Below, one piece after another: positions 50,148 through 59,683 of a stretch of 64,000 nt of DNA (positions are counted from its first letter, which is position 1; every line of letters starts with the position of its first letter). Made by a program: the position numbers and the translations under genes. The notes below the pieces were generated by a model. It did no database searches, was not told the DNA's origin, and saw only the letters and a list, made by a program, of their open reading frames with translations. Location: the NCBI GenBank assembly GCA_018433975.1, contig JAHDQE010000017.1, positions 1 to 64,000 on the forward strand, given 5' to 3'. The DNA comes from Ornatilinea sp. (GTDB taxonomy: Bacteria > Chloroflexota > Anaerolineae > Anaerolineales > Anaerolineaceae).

Positions 50148-52793
50148 ATGCAGGTTAAGAAGAAAAATATACAGTTCGTTTCTGAAAATTATCTTTGTTG
50201 TGGTTGTGGTACGTGTGTTATTGCATGTAAACAAAAAGCAATTAGATTGATTTTCGATGATAAATCGGGATTGTATATACCAATAGTCGATGAGAATAAA
50301 TGTATTGGATGTGGAGAATGTATTATTGTTTGTCCGGGTATAAATCCAAAAGTAGGCAATAATAAATTAACTAATTATTCTTATTTAGGTGAAATATCGG
50401 GATGTTACTATGGATGGAGCCTCAACAAAGAAATTAGGCTGAATGGTGCTTCAGGGGGTATTGCAACAACTATATTGAATCACTTGTTTTCTTCCAAAGA
50501 AATTGATGGAGCCATTGTCGTTAAGAATATAAAGGGAAGTCTTTTGGGAGAAAGTTATATTGCTTCATCACCCGCTGATCTATTAGAAAGTCAACAATCT
50601 AAATATTTTCCGATACCTACTAATTTGGTGCTTGATAAAATAAAAAATACAAGCAAAAAATATGCATATGTTGGTTTACCTTGTCAAATTGTTGGTCTAC
50701 GGAACTTACAAAAAAAAGATACCTGTTTGAAAGAGAGCATCACTTGTGTTGTTGGATTATTTTGCAGTCGAACGCCTAGCTTGTTAGCAACTAATAATTT
50801 GCTCTGGGAATTGAAAATTAAAGAAGAGGAAGTAGAAGAAATACTTTACAGAGATGGTGATTATCCAGGAAATATTGTTGTACGGTTAAAAACTGGTAAA
50901 GAAGTAAAAATATCACATTCAGATGATAGGGCTTGGGGTTTCAATTTTTTTTATTATCATCAGCCGCCTCGATGTTGGTTGTGTGATGATCATCTTGCCA
51001 GTTATGCTGACATCTCGATTGGCGACGGGAAAGGTGCTCAGATTCAAAGAGAAGGGGTATCAACAATTATTACAAGAACATTTACTGGAGATCGAATATT
51101 TCAAGAATTGATAAATAATGCTGAAATTAGTTTTGTGGAAACAAATCAAAATAACATAATTCGATATCAACAAACAGATTTTAAGTCAAAAATTAACTCT
51201 AGAATTTATTTGTGGAAAAAAAGTGGTTATTTGTCACCAAATTATGGTTATGATTTTATCGCACAAAAGAACATAAAAGAAAAATTAGCCTTTTTTCGTG
51301 TGTTTTTACCTTATAAGCTTAATAATCCAGTAAGTTTATTTCGCTGTGCTAGATTAGATCGGAAAGTATATAAAATGAGAAAGAAATTTAATGGTTTTAT
51401 TAAGAGAATAAATAGAAAAATAAATAAAGTATTTCAGTTTATCAAAGCTTTTATGCCAATTTCTCGAAAAAATGAAAGAAAATCAATAAAATATAGAAAC
51501 CCAAAAATATGTACTATTGGTGGTTACGGGCACAAGGATATTGGCGATGAAGCAATGCCAAGGGCTGATCTATTATGGATTCGTAATAGGATTCCAAATG
51601 TTGAGATAACGATGATTTCATCATCTCCTAGTGACACCAGTATGTATCATCATGAATACTCAATTCATGATATTGATGAATTACAAAAGTTATCAAGCTC
51701 AAATTATAAAGATTTCCTTCTAGGATTAGCATATGCATTAAATATTATATTTGCGGCATATTGCGAGAGAGTTGGAATCCGTATTCAGATGTGGAAAAGG
51801 GGTAGAATATTTTTAGATGAATTGAAAAACTCCAGTGTGTTGTTAAATGTTGGGGGAGGAAATTTAAACAGCTTGATGCGATCGAATTTATACAAGCGGT
51901 GTGTGACCTTTGGTATTGCTCATATATTAAAGATTCCTGTCATAATTTCAGGACAAACGATAGGGCCTTTTAATGGTAGAAAAGATGAGTTATTCGCTAA
52001 AATAGGATTGAATTTCGCGAAAATCATCACTTTTCGCGATAATGGTGTTTCCAGAAAAAGAGTAATTGATATTGGTATTACGAAACCTCGGTTAATGGAT
52101 ACTGCTGATGATGCGATGAAATTACCTAGTATGTCAAAAGAAGAAGCAAAATTGGTTTTTATAAACGAGGTAAGTAAAACGTGGATGGATATAGATGCAG
52201 ATTTTATTGTTGCTTTAAATTTTAAAGCTTCTTTGAGTGTGTTTAAAGACTTTGACATAAAAGATGCTGAATTAAGGAATGAGATTGAATTGCTAGCTTT
52301 GATAAGTGATTATATATTATCAAACTATAATGTAAAATTATTATTTATTCCAACATGCAACAAAGAAAAATTTGGGGATCGGTATTATCATGACAAAGTA
52401 TTTCAATTGATAGAAAATAAATCGAGGGTTCATCTGGTGAACAGATATTATGATGATATGGGATACAAAGCATTAATAGCTAATTGTGATCTGGCAATAG
52501 GTTCGCGATATCATTTTTGCGTTTTTGCTGCTTCAGAATATGTGCCATTTTTAGGGATTGCATCAGGCGAGTATCAAAGAACAAAGCTAAAAGGATTGGC
52601 GGGGCTTTGCCAAATTGAAGGATGTTATTTCCCCAAGAATATGGGTGAGACTGACATTTCCGAAGTTTTTCCATACATTGATTTTCTTTTTGAAAATTTG
52701 TTAGATATAAAACAAAAACTAAAACAAATTGTTCCTGAATTAAAGAAAGAATCTGAAACGACCATGGAATATGTTTTAGATTACTTAAAATAA
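50148..52793 (+). CDS. Fusion of FrhB-like iron-sulfur oxidoreductase and polysaccharide pyruvyl transferase
   Basis: Two proteins that are usually neighbours are fused in 881 residues. Residues 15-65 hold two 4Fe-4S motifs (CCGCGTCVIACKQKA and CIGCGECIIVCPGIN). Residues 85-410 are the coenzyme F420 hydrogenase/dehydrogenase beta-type domain (GASGGIATTILNHLF, YVGLPCQIVGLRNL, then RCWLCDDHLASYADISIGDG with further cysteines). A basic linker leads to a polysaccharide pyruvyl transferase domain (about 455-870: TIGGYGHKDIGDEAMPRADL, NVGGGNLNSLM, PVIISGQTIGPF, IGSRYHFCVFAASEYVPF). The F420-type domain may reduce or modify the substrate before pyruvyl addition; no biochemistry is known to me. The very AT-rich sequence indicates transfer. 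Confidence 0.87.
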   Translation: MQVKKKNIQFVSENYLCCGCGTCVIACKQKAIRLIFDDKSGLYIPIVDENKCIGCGECIIVCPGINPKVGNNKLTNYSYLGEISGCYYGWSLNKEIRLNGASGGIATTILNHLFSSKEIDGAIVVKNIKGSLLGESYIASSPADLLESQQSKYFPIPTNLVLDKIKNTSKKYAYVGLPCQIVGLRNLQKKDTCLKESITCVVGLFCSRTPSLLATNNLLWELKIKEEEVEEILYRDGDYPGNIVVRLKTGKEVKISHSDDRAWGFNFFYYHQPPRCWLCDDHLASYADISIGDGKGAQIQREGVSTIITRTFTGDRIFQELINNAEISFVETNQNNIIRYQQTDFKSKINSRIYLWKKSGYLSPNYGYDFIAQKNIKEKLAFFRVFLPYKLNNPVSLFRCARLDRKVYKMRKKFNGFIKRINRKINKVFQFIKAFMPISRKNERKSIKYRNPKICTIGGYGHKDIGDEAMPRADLLWIRNRIPNVEITMISSSPSDTSMYHHEYSIHDIDELQKLSSSNYKDFLLGLAYALNIIFAAYCERVGIRIQMWKRGRIFLDELKNSSVLLNVGGGNLNSLMRSNLYKRCVTFGIAHILKIPVIISGQTIGPFNGRKDELFAKIGLNFAKIITFRDNGVSRKRVIDIGITKPRLMDTADDAMKLPSMSKEEAKLVFINEVSKTWMDIDADFIVALNFKASLSVFKDFDIKDAELRNEIELLALISDYILSNYNVKLLFIPTCNKEKFGDRYYHDKVFQLIENKSRVHLVNRYYDDMGYKALIANCDLAIGSRYHFCVFAASEYVPFLGIASGEYQRTKLKGLAGLCQIEGCYFPKNMGETDISEVFPYIDFLFENLLDIKQKLKQIVPELKKESETTMEYVLDYLK

Positions 52794-52832
52794 AATTAAT
52801 AAAAAGCCAATTGTTAGGTTTTTATCTCTGTG

Positions 52833-53392
52833 TATAACATCGAAAAATAGGTAGTGGAAATGATCGGAGCATTCCCAACCAGATCTTTGCTAATTTTGAC
52901 TTTATCATCATTAATGATGGTTGAATCGGCGAGCTAATTCGCAGGCCAGTTCCAGATGTGGAAATTGTTCTTTGCCAACCGGAAGGGTATCCGCTTTGTA
53001 AAGAAGAGTATCGATAGACTGGAGGACGGGCAGGAAGCCCAACGATGGGTTCATGCCCAGCTCTATATTCTTTATAAATGGAAATATGCTCCAGCCGGGC
53101 GGCGGTCATCAGCATGCTCAACAGCTTACTGAGTTGAACATGTTTCGGGATGGCGGATTGAAGTACCACAGCCACTTGATTGGAGGCGATCCCTTGAGCA
53201 CCATAGCGCATTGATGCGAATGCGTTTCGGGTGGACTTGGCCGGTGGTGAGGACGTGGAGATCGGCTACCAGAAAAAAGCACTGGTATTCGTTTTGAAGT
53301 TTTGCCTAGTTTTGCAGTGTTCCAATCGAGTGTCTGATGTGGCGCGGTCCGGTGGGGCAATGCTTCGTTAAAATTCTTCCTGCTGTTTCCAT
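52833..53392 (-). pseudogene. trpS: Degraded tryptophanyl-tRNA synthetase gene fragment
   Basis: On the minus strand the start ATG at 53392 is followed by METAGRILT, then TGPRHIRHSIGTLQN (TrpRS HIGH region), a TAG at 53306-53308 in place of Trp, and AKLQNEYQCFFLVADLHVLT. After a frameshift near 53210 it reads ASNQVAVVLQSAIPKHVQLS and LLSMLM. After another shift near 53050 it reads GFLPVLQSIDTLLYKADTLP and VGKEQFPHLELACELARRFN. Past a stop, DKVKISKDLVGNAPIIS resembles the KMSKS loop. The C-terminal part is absent. An intact TrpRS is about 330 residues; this copy has at least two stops and two frameshifts. 53393-53620 holds no gene I can support. Confidence 0.85.
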
Positions 53393-53620
53393 ACCTTTTT
53401 TGATAAAACAACCTAAGCAAAGACACCTTTCTAATGGTGTCAAGACCCCATGAAAATGAAAATTGATTTGGAAGGGTTTTTAGATCTTAAAGGCCTACAA
53501 GTTGGGTAATTATTAAATCACCGGATGGCAATAAGCCAATAAAAAATATTTATTGATGAGACGGCATAAAAAATGGAATAATCATTGTATAAAAATTTAT
53601 GCCAAACGGGTTAAAAGTAA

Positions 53621-54622
53621 ATGCAGGAGCATGATCCGGTTATAAGCGTATTGATGAGTGTTTATAACAGTGAAAAATATCTTTCCGAAGCGATTGAAAG
53701 TATTTTGCACCAGACGTTTGCTGATTTTGAATTTATCATCATAGATGACGCGTCAACAGATAGATCCCTTGAGATTATTCAAGAGCATGCTGCCGTAGAT
53801 GACCGTATCATTGTGGTGGAGAATGACGATAATCTGGGGTTGACAAGAAATTTGAATAAGGGAATCCATCTTGCGCGTGGAGAATATATCGCTCGCATGG
53901 ATGCGGATGATATTAGCCTTCCGGAACGTTTTGAAAAACAATTTGCCTATATGTGTGAGAATCAAGACGTTTGGGTTTTAGGGGGACAAACTCAAAGGAT
54001 TGATGCGTTTGGAGAACCAACAGCACGATCATGGATTTATGAGCAAAAATATTATTTATGGACTGCACTGATTAAAATTCCGGGAGTTGCACATCCGACA
54101 GCATTAATGAGGAAAGATAAAATAATGGCTATAGGCGGATATCCTGAAGAATTTAAGTGTAGCCAAGATCAAGCTTTGTGGTCTAAATTATTTGATTATG
54201 GGTTTCCAATAAGGAACATACCCGATATTGTCCTTAAGTACCGTACACATGATGAGAATATTAGTAATGTCTTTAGAACAAAACAAGAAAAAAGTTCTAA
54301 AGAGATCCGGCGGAGATTAATCGTAAAAGAATTAGGCTATGAGATCAGCACGGCGGAGTTTGAAAATTTATTTTGTAAGCCGGTAAACGATTTAAATTTT
54401 GAGGAGCTGGCAACAAGTATTCGTATTCTTGAGGATTTGTATTCCCGGTTTATTTCCCGTCATTTATTGTCCTGGCAAGAAAAGATATATGCTCGAAAAA
54501 ACGTTGCATCAAGGTTGCTTGAATTTGCATCCGTCAACCCATTTCAAAGCAAGGAAGTGATTTTAAAAGCCCTCATGTTGTATCCGTTAATTCCATTAAC
54601 GTATCTAAAAAAATTCTTGTAG
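53621..54622 (+). CDS. GT2-family glycosyltransferase
   Basis: A GT-A fold sugar transferase. The N-terminal donor-binding core shows VISVLMSVYNSEKYLSEAIE, FIIIDDASTDRSLEII, and the metal-binding ARGEYIARMDADDISLPERF with its Asp-x-Asp; LMRKDKIMAIGGYPEEFKCS and QDQALWSKL give the later acceptor and catalytic residues. The last 100 residues are helical and variable. At 333 residues it is of normal size. No clear ribosome-binding site precedes the ATG at 53621; no earlier start fits. It is the first gene after the trpS fragment. Sugar specificity cannot be told. Confidence 0.9.
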   Translation: MQEHDPVISVLMSVYNSEKYLSEAIESILHQTFADFEFIIIDDASTDRSLEIIQEHAAVDDRIIVVENDDNLGLTRNLNKGIHLARGEYIARMDADDISLPERFEKQFAYMCENQDVWVLGGQTQRIDAFGEPTARSWIYEQKYYLWTALIKIPGVAHPTALMRKDKIMAIGGYPEEFKCSQDQALWSKLFDYGFPIRNIPDIVLKYRTHDENISNVFRTKQEKSSKEIRRRLIVKELGYEISTAEFENLFCKPVNDLNFEELATSIRILEDLYSRFISRHLLSWQEKIYARKNVASRLLEFASVNPFQSKEVILKALMLYPLIPLTYLKKFL

Positions 54623-55250
54623 CTACCTGATGGTTTGTTATAGAACATTTGGGATGCTAAACAATATTGGCGCCTTAAGGTTTTATGAACGTTAATCCAA
54701 CTATTGTGACCAATGCCGCTAGCCTTTGCCTTCTCATGGTGAATATGTCTTAATTTTTAATGTACTACTACCGCCGGGATGATTCTGATTCTAATATTTT
54801 GGATTTAAAGGTTTATTGTTGAGGTTGCTACTGTGTGATCGAAACAATTAAAATACTCCCAAGATTTTCCGGTGAGGATTTAATTTTCCATCCTTTTTAA
54901 AAAGTGATTCCTTCAGGTTGTATTTGTTCGGTCAAATCTGCTCTATCTTCGAAAGACTCCCGATATTTTGTGTGTCTTGATAAAAAGTCTAACTGTAAGA
55001 TTTTATGGAAATTATTAACAATGTCTTTGCTGGGGTAAAAATCGAATTAAGGCTTACTGGAGGGATTATTCTTTGAGTTGTCGTAATGGCGTTATTGATG
55101 AAACAGACTCTTGAATGCAAATATGAGGTTAATCGGTCGATTTTTATAAATTGAGTGGATCATCCCATACGTTTATCAACATATATTCAAAAGTTTTCAG
55201 CAAGTATCCCCAAACCGAATTCATTTTTGAAATAAGGTGAAAGCAATTCA
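54623..55250. other. AT-rich intergenic region without a supported gene
   Basis: All six frames are interrupted. Plus-strand fragments such as MYYYRRDDSDSNILDLKVY (near 54760) and CVIETIKILPRFSGEDLIFH (near 54835) look protein-like and hint at a decayed gene, but match no family with confidence. No promoter or terminator is convincing. Confidence 0.3.
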
Positions 55251-56216
55251 ATGACGGAACACAAACTACTCGTAAGTATCATTATTTGTACCTATAATCG
55301 TTCAGAGTTATTATCTGCTGCAATTGAGAGCCTGTTTATACAAACAGTTCCTCCAGATCGGTACGAAATTGTGGTTGTAGACAATTTCTCAACTGATGCC
55401 ACACGAAACATTGTTTTGCAAATAAAGAAAAATAGCCCTGTACAAATTTCCTATGTGTTTGAGGAAAAGCAGGGGCTGGGCATTTCACGCACAACTGGAT
55501 ATTTGGCAGCCCGAGGAGAATATATTGGGTTTATAGATGATGATGCTAAAGCTCCTGAAGATTTTATAGAAAAAGCGATAGAGATCATCGAGAAATTTAA
55601 TTGCCAAGTGTATTCATTTGGGGGAAAAATTATACCTTATTACCTTGCTCCGAAACCGGATTGGTTCCAAGATAGATATGAAACCCGAACTTGGGGAGAC
55701 AATCCCCGCTGGTTGGAAAAAAACGAAGCGTTATCCGGTTCAAACATGTTTTTCCGTAAGGATATCTATGAGCAGATCCATTCTGGTACCGAGGCGTTAG
55801 GTATGATCGGTGAAAAAATGGGTTTGGGTGAAGATAAAGCATTGTTCGAAAATTTGTTCAGATTATTCCCTGACAGGAAGGATCTGGCTTATTATACCCC
55901 TTGCCTTTTTGTTTATCATGCAGTGCCTTCGTACAAAATGACGATCAAGTACAGGCTGAAACGTTATTTTTCTAATGGACAGGTTAGCTTTCAACGTAAG
56001 CGTCCGATAGGTCACATGGAAGTTTTTAGATATGGGATTCGTCAACTATTGATAACCGTATGGTTGACGTGTAAGGCGGTCTTTTCAATTTTTAAGCATT
56101 CAAGATGGCAACAATGGATATTGGAATGTTGGGGTCCAGTTGTGAAAAGATTGGGAATGGTCAGGGCATGGTTGGCTTCCCCGATTGAATTTCATAGCAG
56201 GACTAAAAGCAAATAA
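55251..56216 (+). CDS. GT2-family glycosyltransferase
   Basis: A membrane-associated or cytoplasmic GT-A enzyme of 321 residues. Core motifs are VSIIICTYNRSELLSAAIES, YEIVVVDNFSTDATRNI, GLGISRTTGYLAARGEYIGF and the metal-binding IDDDAKAPEDFI. ALSGSNMFFRKDIYEQ and GEKMGLGEDKALFENLF supply the catalytic acidic residue. The C-terminal part has a YRLKRYFSNGQVSFQRKR basic region followed by a possible amphipathic helix (LLITVWLTCKAVFSIF). It begins a run of four genes (55251-58391 and on) with very short gaps, so an operon is likely. Specificity unknown. Confidence 0.9.
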   Translation: MTEHKLLVSIIICTYNRSELLSAAIESLFIQTVPPDRYEIVVVDNFSTDATRNIVLQIKKNSPVQISYVFEEKQGLGISRTTGYLAARGEYIGFIDDDAKAPEDFIEKAIEIIEKFNCQVYSFGGKIIPYYLAPKPDWFQDRYETRTWGDNPRWLEKNEALSGSNMFFRKDIYEQIHSGTEALGMIGEKMGLGEDKALFENLFRLFPDRKDLAYYTPCLFVYHAVPSYKMTIKYRLKRYFSNGQVSFQRKRPIGHMEVFRYGIRQLLITVWLTCKAVFSIFKHSRWQQWILECWGPVVKRLGMVRAWLASPIEFHSRTKSK

Positions 56217-56234
56217 TTTACGAGGGAATTTTTT

Positions 56235-57455
56235 TTGAATAACAAAAGCCAGGATATTCAAGTTTCGGTGATTATTCCCACCTATAACCGTCGGGAGTGG
56301 GTGCAGGCTGCGGTCGATAGTGCGCTGGCTCAAACAGGAGTCTCACTTGAGTGTATTGTTGTAGATGATGGCTCGGATGACAATACCGGAGAAAGTATAA
56401 AAACGCGCTATGGTAAATCTGTGATATATGTTTGGCAGGAAAATCAGGGGGAGTCAGCTGCACGAAACTTTGGAGCTGAGCTGGCCAAAGGGAAATATCT
56501 TGCTTTTCTGGATTCAGATGATCTCTGGCAACCGGAGAAATTATTTGAGCAAGTCCGGTATATGGAGCGTCATAAGGAGTTTTCTGGCGTTTATTGTCTG
56601 GCATCGGGAATAAATGCGGAAGGGAAAAAAATCCCCCGTCGTAATTACGGAAGCCAGCTTAAAGAAAATTATTTGAGCTTGTCCGTTATATTGGAAAAGG
56701 GTCTGCCAGGAACCGGCAGCTCTTTAATGATCAATCGGGACGCATTTCTGGATGTTGGGGGATATGACATTGCGGTTTGTAATGGAGAAGATGTTGATCT
56801 GTGTTACCAGCTATTGGCTAGAGGTTATACCATTGGGGTTTTACATCTACCTTTGACCATGATCCGGTCTCATGCACAATCGCAATCCTTATTGTTTCAT
56901 GAGTCGCGGTTTGTTACTGCATACCAGGATCACCTTCGGATTTTCAATAAATTGCTTGAATATTCCCTGGATGATGAAGTGTATGCCCTCGTTAATAAAT
57001 TGATCTTACAAGAGCACCTTCGTATGCTTCTTTTCTATCACTATATAAACGATCCTGATAAAGTAAAAGAGTATCATTACTTCATTGATCAACGCGATCC
57101 AACTTATTTGAAAAACTCAACTCCATTTTACCAACAAATTGCTTACTATACCCCACATCTGTATTTGATAAACCAAGAGCAAAAAGATGTGTTGGATTTT
57201 GTTGAAACGGTTTTTCAGTTGAGAGACAAGTACAATGAGAACCCCGATGGAGTTCAAGATACTCTTGTAAAAATAAAAGCAAGTGTGTGGTGCGCCACCC
57301 GTGGCAATATAAAAGATTGGAAACAGGCTGCAAAACTGACAGTTTCAGAAATCTTGTCTCACCCAGGAATAGTCTTTACTGCGCAACTCTGGCGACAAGT
57401 ATTACGCTTGACTCTTACTCCCGTTATAAAGAGTGTCATCAAAGCAGGAACGTGA
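56235..57455 (+). CDS. GT2-family glycosyltransferase
   Basis: The 406-residue protein carries the same GT-A core: VSVIIPTYNRREWVQAAVDS, CIVVDDGSDDNTGESI, SAARNFGAELAKGKYLAF and LDSDDLWQPEKL. GLPGTGSSLMINRDAFLDVG and NGEDVDLCYQLLARGY mark the acceptor side. The C-terminal 150 residues are helical and have no family known to me. A TTG at 56235 serves as start after GAGGGAA. It lies 18 bases after the previous gene. The shared pattern with the neighbour genes suggests successive sugar additions to one repeat unit. Confidence 0.9.
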   Translation: MNNKSQDIQVSVIIPTYNRREWVQAAVDSALAQTGVSLECIVVDDGSDDNTGESIKTRYGKSVIYVWQENQGESAARNFGAELAKGKYLAFLDSDDLWQPEKLFEQVRYMERHKEFSGVYCLASGINAEGKKIPRRNYGSQLKENYLSLSVILEKGLPGTGSSLMINRDAFLDVGGYDIAVCNGEDVDLCYQLLARGYTIGVLHLPLTMIRSHAQSQSLLFHESRFVTAYQDHLRIFNKLLEYSLDDEVYALVNKLILQEHLRMLLFYHYINDPDKVKEYHYFIDQRDPTYLKNSTPFYQQIAYYTPHLYLINQEQKDVLDFVETVFQLRDKYNENPDGVQDTLVKIKASVWCATRGNIKDWKQAAKLTVSEILSHPGIVFTAQLWRQVLRLTLTPVIKSVIKAGT

Positions 57456-57464
57456 TCTCAACCA

Positions 57465-58391
57465 ATGGAAAGAAGATTGCCACCCATTGTCAGTGTCATT
57501 ATTCCAACCTATAACCGGTTGGATTTATTGCCCGTTACCATTAATAGTGTGCTTCGTCAAACTTTTCAGGATTTCGAAATCCTGATTGTTGACGACGGTT
57601 CAACCGACCCTATCCATACTTTGAAAACGCTTGATCCTCGGATAGGTATTGTTCGACACACCACTAATCTGGGAGAATCCTCTGCGCGCAACACTGGTAT
57701 ACAATCCGCAAGCGGAAAATACATTGCATTTTTGGATTCGGATGATGAGTGGCTTCCAGATAAGCTTTCCATACAAATTGAATGGATGCAAAACCATCCA
57801 GAAATTAAAGCAACTTCTACCGGATATTATTACTTGACGGAAGAAAGCAGAAGTTGTGACATTCCTGCCAATCACCAGGATTGGTTTCGACATTTTGCGA
57901 AGGGAATGGATTTGGCACCGGGTTCTACTTTGGTGGCTCACCGGAACTGTATGCTGGAATTTCCTTACGATATCAAATTGCCCAGAATGCCAGATTGGGA
58001 TTGGGCAATCCGGTTCTCCCTCAAATACTCTTTTTACGTTATTCAAAAGCCGCTGGCAATCATCCACAGAGGTGCAAGACCATTGGCATCCACTGTGGAA
58101 ATTGCTAATCTAATGATACTGGACAAACATGAACAGGATTTCTACCGTTACGGGAGATTTTTTGGGAGTTTTTGTGTCGGTAAACGGTTTCTGGAAATTG
58201 CAGTCCATCATTTTCGAGAAAAAAATCGGAGTAAAGGGTTTTATTATTTATGGAAATCGGTAAAAAAGAATCCATTTCAGCGGCCTGGAATGTATCTACG
58301 TATTATAGATTATTTATTGGGCACCTCGTTCCTGGTGATGTTAAAACGACTGCATGAACGGCTGTCCGGGAGGAATGTTGATCACCCGTAA
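57465..58391 (+). CDS. GT2-family glycosyltransferase
   Basis: This 308-residue enzyme resembles its upstream neighbour in the core: VSVIIPTYNRLDLLPVTINS, FEILIVDDGSTDPIHTLKTL, SARNTGIQSASGKYIAFLDS and DDEWLPDKLSIQIEWMQ. LPRMPDWDWAIRFSLKY stands where the catalytic ED motif usually lies, with WDW as a variant. The C-terminal stretch FYYLWKSVKKNPFQRPGMYL is the basic amphipathic end common in such proteins. It starts ten bases after the previous stop and overlaps the next gene, supporting one transcript. Confidence 0.9.
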   Translation: MERRLPPIVSVIIPTYNRLDLLPVTINSVLRQTFQDFEILIVDDGSTDPIHTLKTLDPRIGIVRHTTNLGESSARNTGIQSASGKYIAFLDSDDEWLPDKLSIQIEWMQNHPEIKATSTGYYYLTEESRSCDIPANHQDWFRHFAKGMDLAPGSTLVAHRNCMLEFPYDIKLPRMPDWDWAIRFSLKYSFYVIQKPLAIIHRGARPLASTVEIANLMILDKHEQDFYRYGRFFGSFCVGKRFLEIAVHHFREKNRSKGFYYLWKSVKKNPFQRPGMYLRIIDYLLGTSFLVMLKRLHERLSGRNVDHP

Positions 58392-59511
58392 GATCCTTCA
58401 TATCATCACCGATCTGGATGCAGGTGGGGCAGAGCAAATGCTGTATAACCTGTTGAATTCTATGGCTGATTCTCAATACAGTTCTTCTGTAATAAGTCTT
58501 CGAGATATTGGTGCAGTAGGAGTTCAAATTCAAGAGAAGGGAATTCCGGTTTTTTCGGTTAACATGTCTCCTGATGGCCCCGATATAAAAGCTGTTTCAC
58601 GGCTGAAGAAATTGATTCGTCAGGCCCAACCAGACATTATTCAAACCTGGATGTACCATGCCAATCTGGTGGGTGGCTTATTAGGCAGGGTTTCAGGATG
58701 TTCGCATGTGGTTTGGGGAATCCATCATCACGATTTGTCGCGTCAATACAACCGAAGTCGAACGTTTGTGGTTGCTCGTCTTGGAGCGGTTCTCTCAAAT
58801 GTTGTCCCGGAAAAAATAGTTGTCTGTTCCCAAAAAGCTTTACAGGCTCACGCTGATTTTGGATACTCCACAAAGAAAATGGAATACATTCCCAACGGGT
58901 TTGATTTGACGCGGTTCAGACGGCTATCGGATTCTCGTAAGAAACTTCATGTCGAATTAGGACTGGATGAATCAATCCCTCTCATTGGAATGGCAGCCCG
59001 GTTTCATCCACTAAAAGATCATTTGAATTTCATTAAAGCAGCTGCGATTGCTCACATTGCTATTCCAAAAGCTCAATTTGTGCTGTGTGGAAAAGATATC
59101 AACCGGGATAACATAAAATTGGTTTCCTGGATTCAAGAGGAAGGTTTGCAGAATGTTATTCACTTATTAGATGTGCGGACTGACATCCCCTACATTTTTA
59201 GTGGTTTAGATGTTGGTACGCTTACATCAAAGAGTGAAGCTTTTCCCAACGTTGTGGGGGAAATGATGTCCACTGGTTTACCTTGTGTTGTGACAGATGC
59301 AGGCGACTCGGCGGAAATAGTTGGCGAGACGGGGTATGTTGTTCCTGTTGAAAATCCAGAGGCTCTCTCCGATGCCTGGATTAAAATGCTTCAACTGACT
59401 GAGAAAGAAAGAACAGCATTGGGGTATGCGGCCCAAGAACGCATCAAGTCGAAATTTTCTTTGATTAAAATCGCCAATGAATATATACGGCTTTATGATT
59501 CTCTTTTTTGA
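58375..59511 (+). CDS. GT4-family glycosyltransferase
   Basis: A GT-B retaining transferase of about 378 residues. The start KILHIITDLDAGGAEQMLYN is the typical N terminus, with PDIIQTWMYHANLVGGLLG soon after. The C-terminal donor domain has PLIGMAARFHPLKDHLNFI, VLCGKDINRDNI and LDVGTLTSKSEAFPNVVGEM with its Glu pair. An ATG at 58354 exists, but ATG 58375 directly follows GGGAGGA and lies closer to the conserved strand. The 17-base overlap with the GT2 gene indicates translational coupling. Confidence 0.9.
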   Translation: MLITRKILHIITDLDAGGAEQMLYNLLNSMADSQYSSSVISLRDIGAVGVQIQEKGIPVFSVNMSPDGPDIKAVSRLKKLIRQAQPDIIQTWMYHANLVGGLLGRVSGCSHVVWGIHHHDLSRQYNRSRTFVVARLGAVLSNVVPEKIVVCSQKALQAHADFGYSTKKMEYIPNGFDLTRFRRLSDSRKKLHVELGLDESIPLIGMAARFHPLKDHLNFIKAAAIAHIAIPKAQFVLCGKDINRDNIKLVSWIQEEGLQNVIHLLDVRTDIPYIFSGLDVGTLTSKSEAFPNVVGEMMSTGLPCVVTDAGDSAEIVGETGYVVPVENPEALSDAWIKMLQLTEKERTALGYAAQERIKSKFSLIKIANEYIRLYDSLF

Positions 59512-59683
59512 AAACATTGGATCAATACTCGACAAAAAGGTAAACAGATTAGTACGGATGTTTTTGGAAAATACCCATGAAATAACCGGGTTAGCAACAT
59601 GATAAAATTAACAAGCTTTCATCAAACTTTGCCTGTTCACTGCTGCATGCAGAAAGAATATAGAATGTAAGATAGAAGACAAT

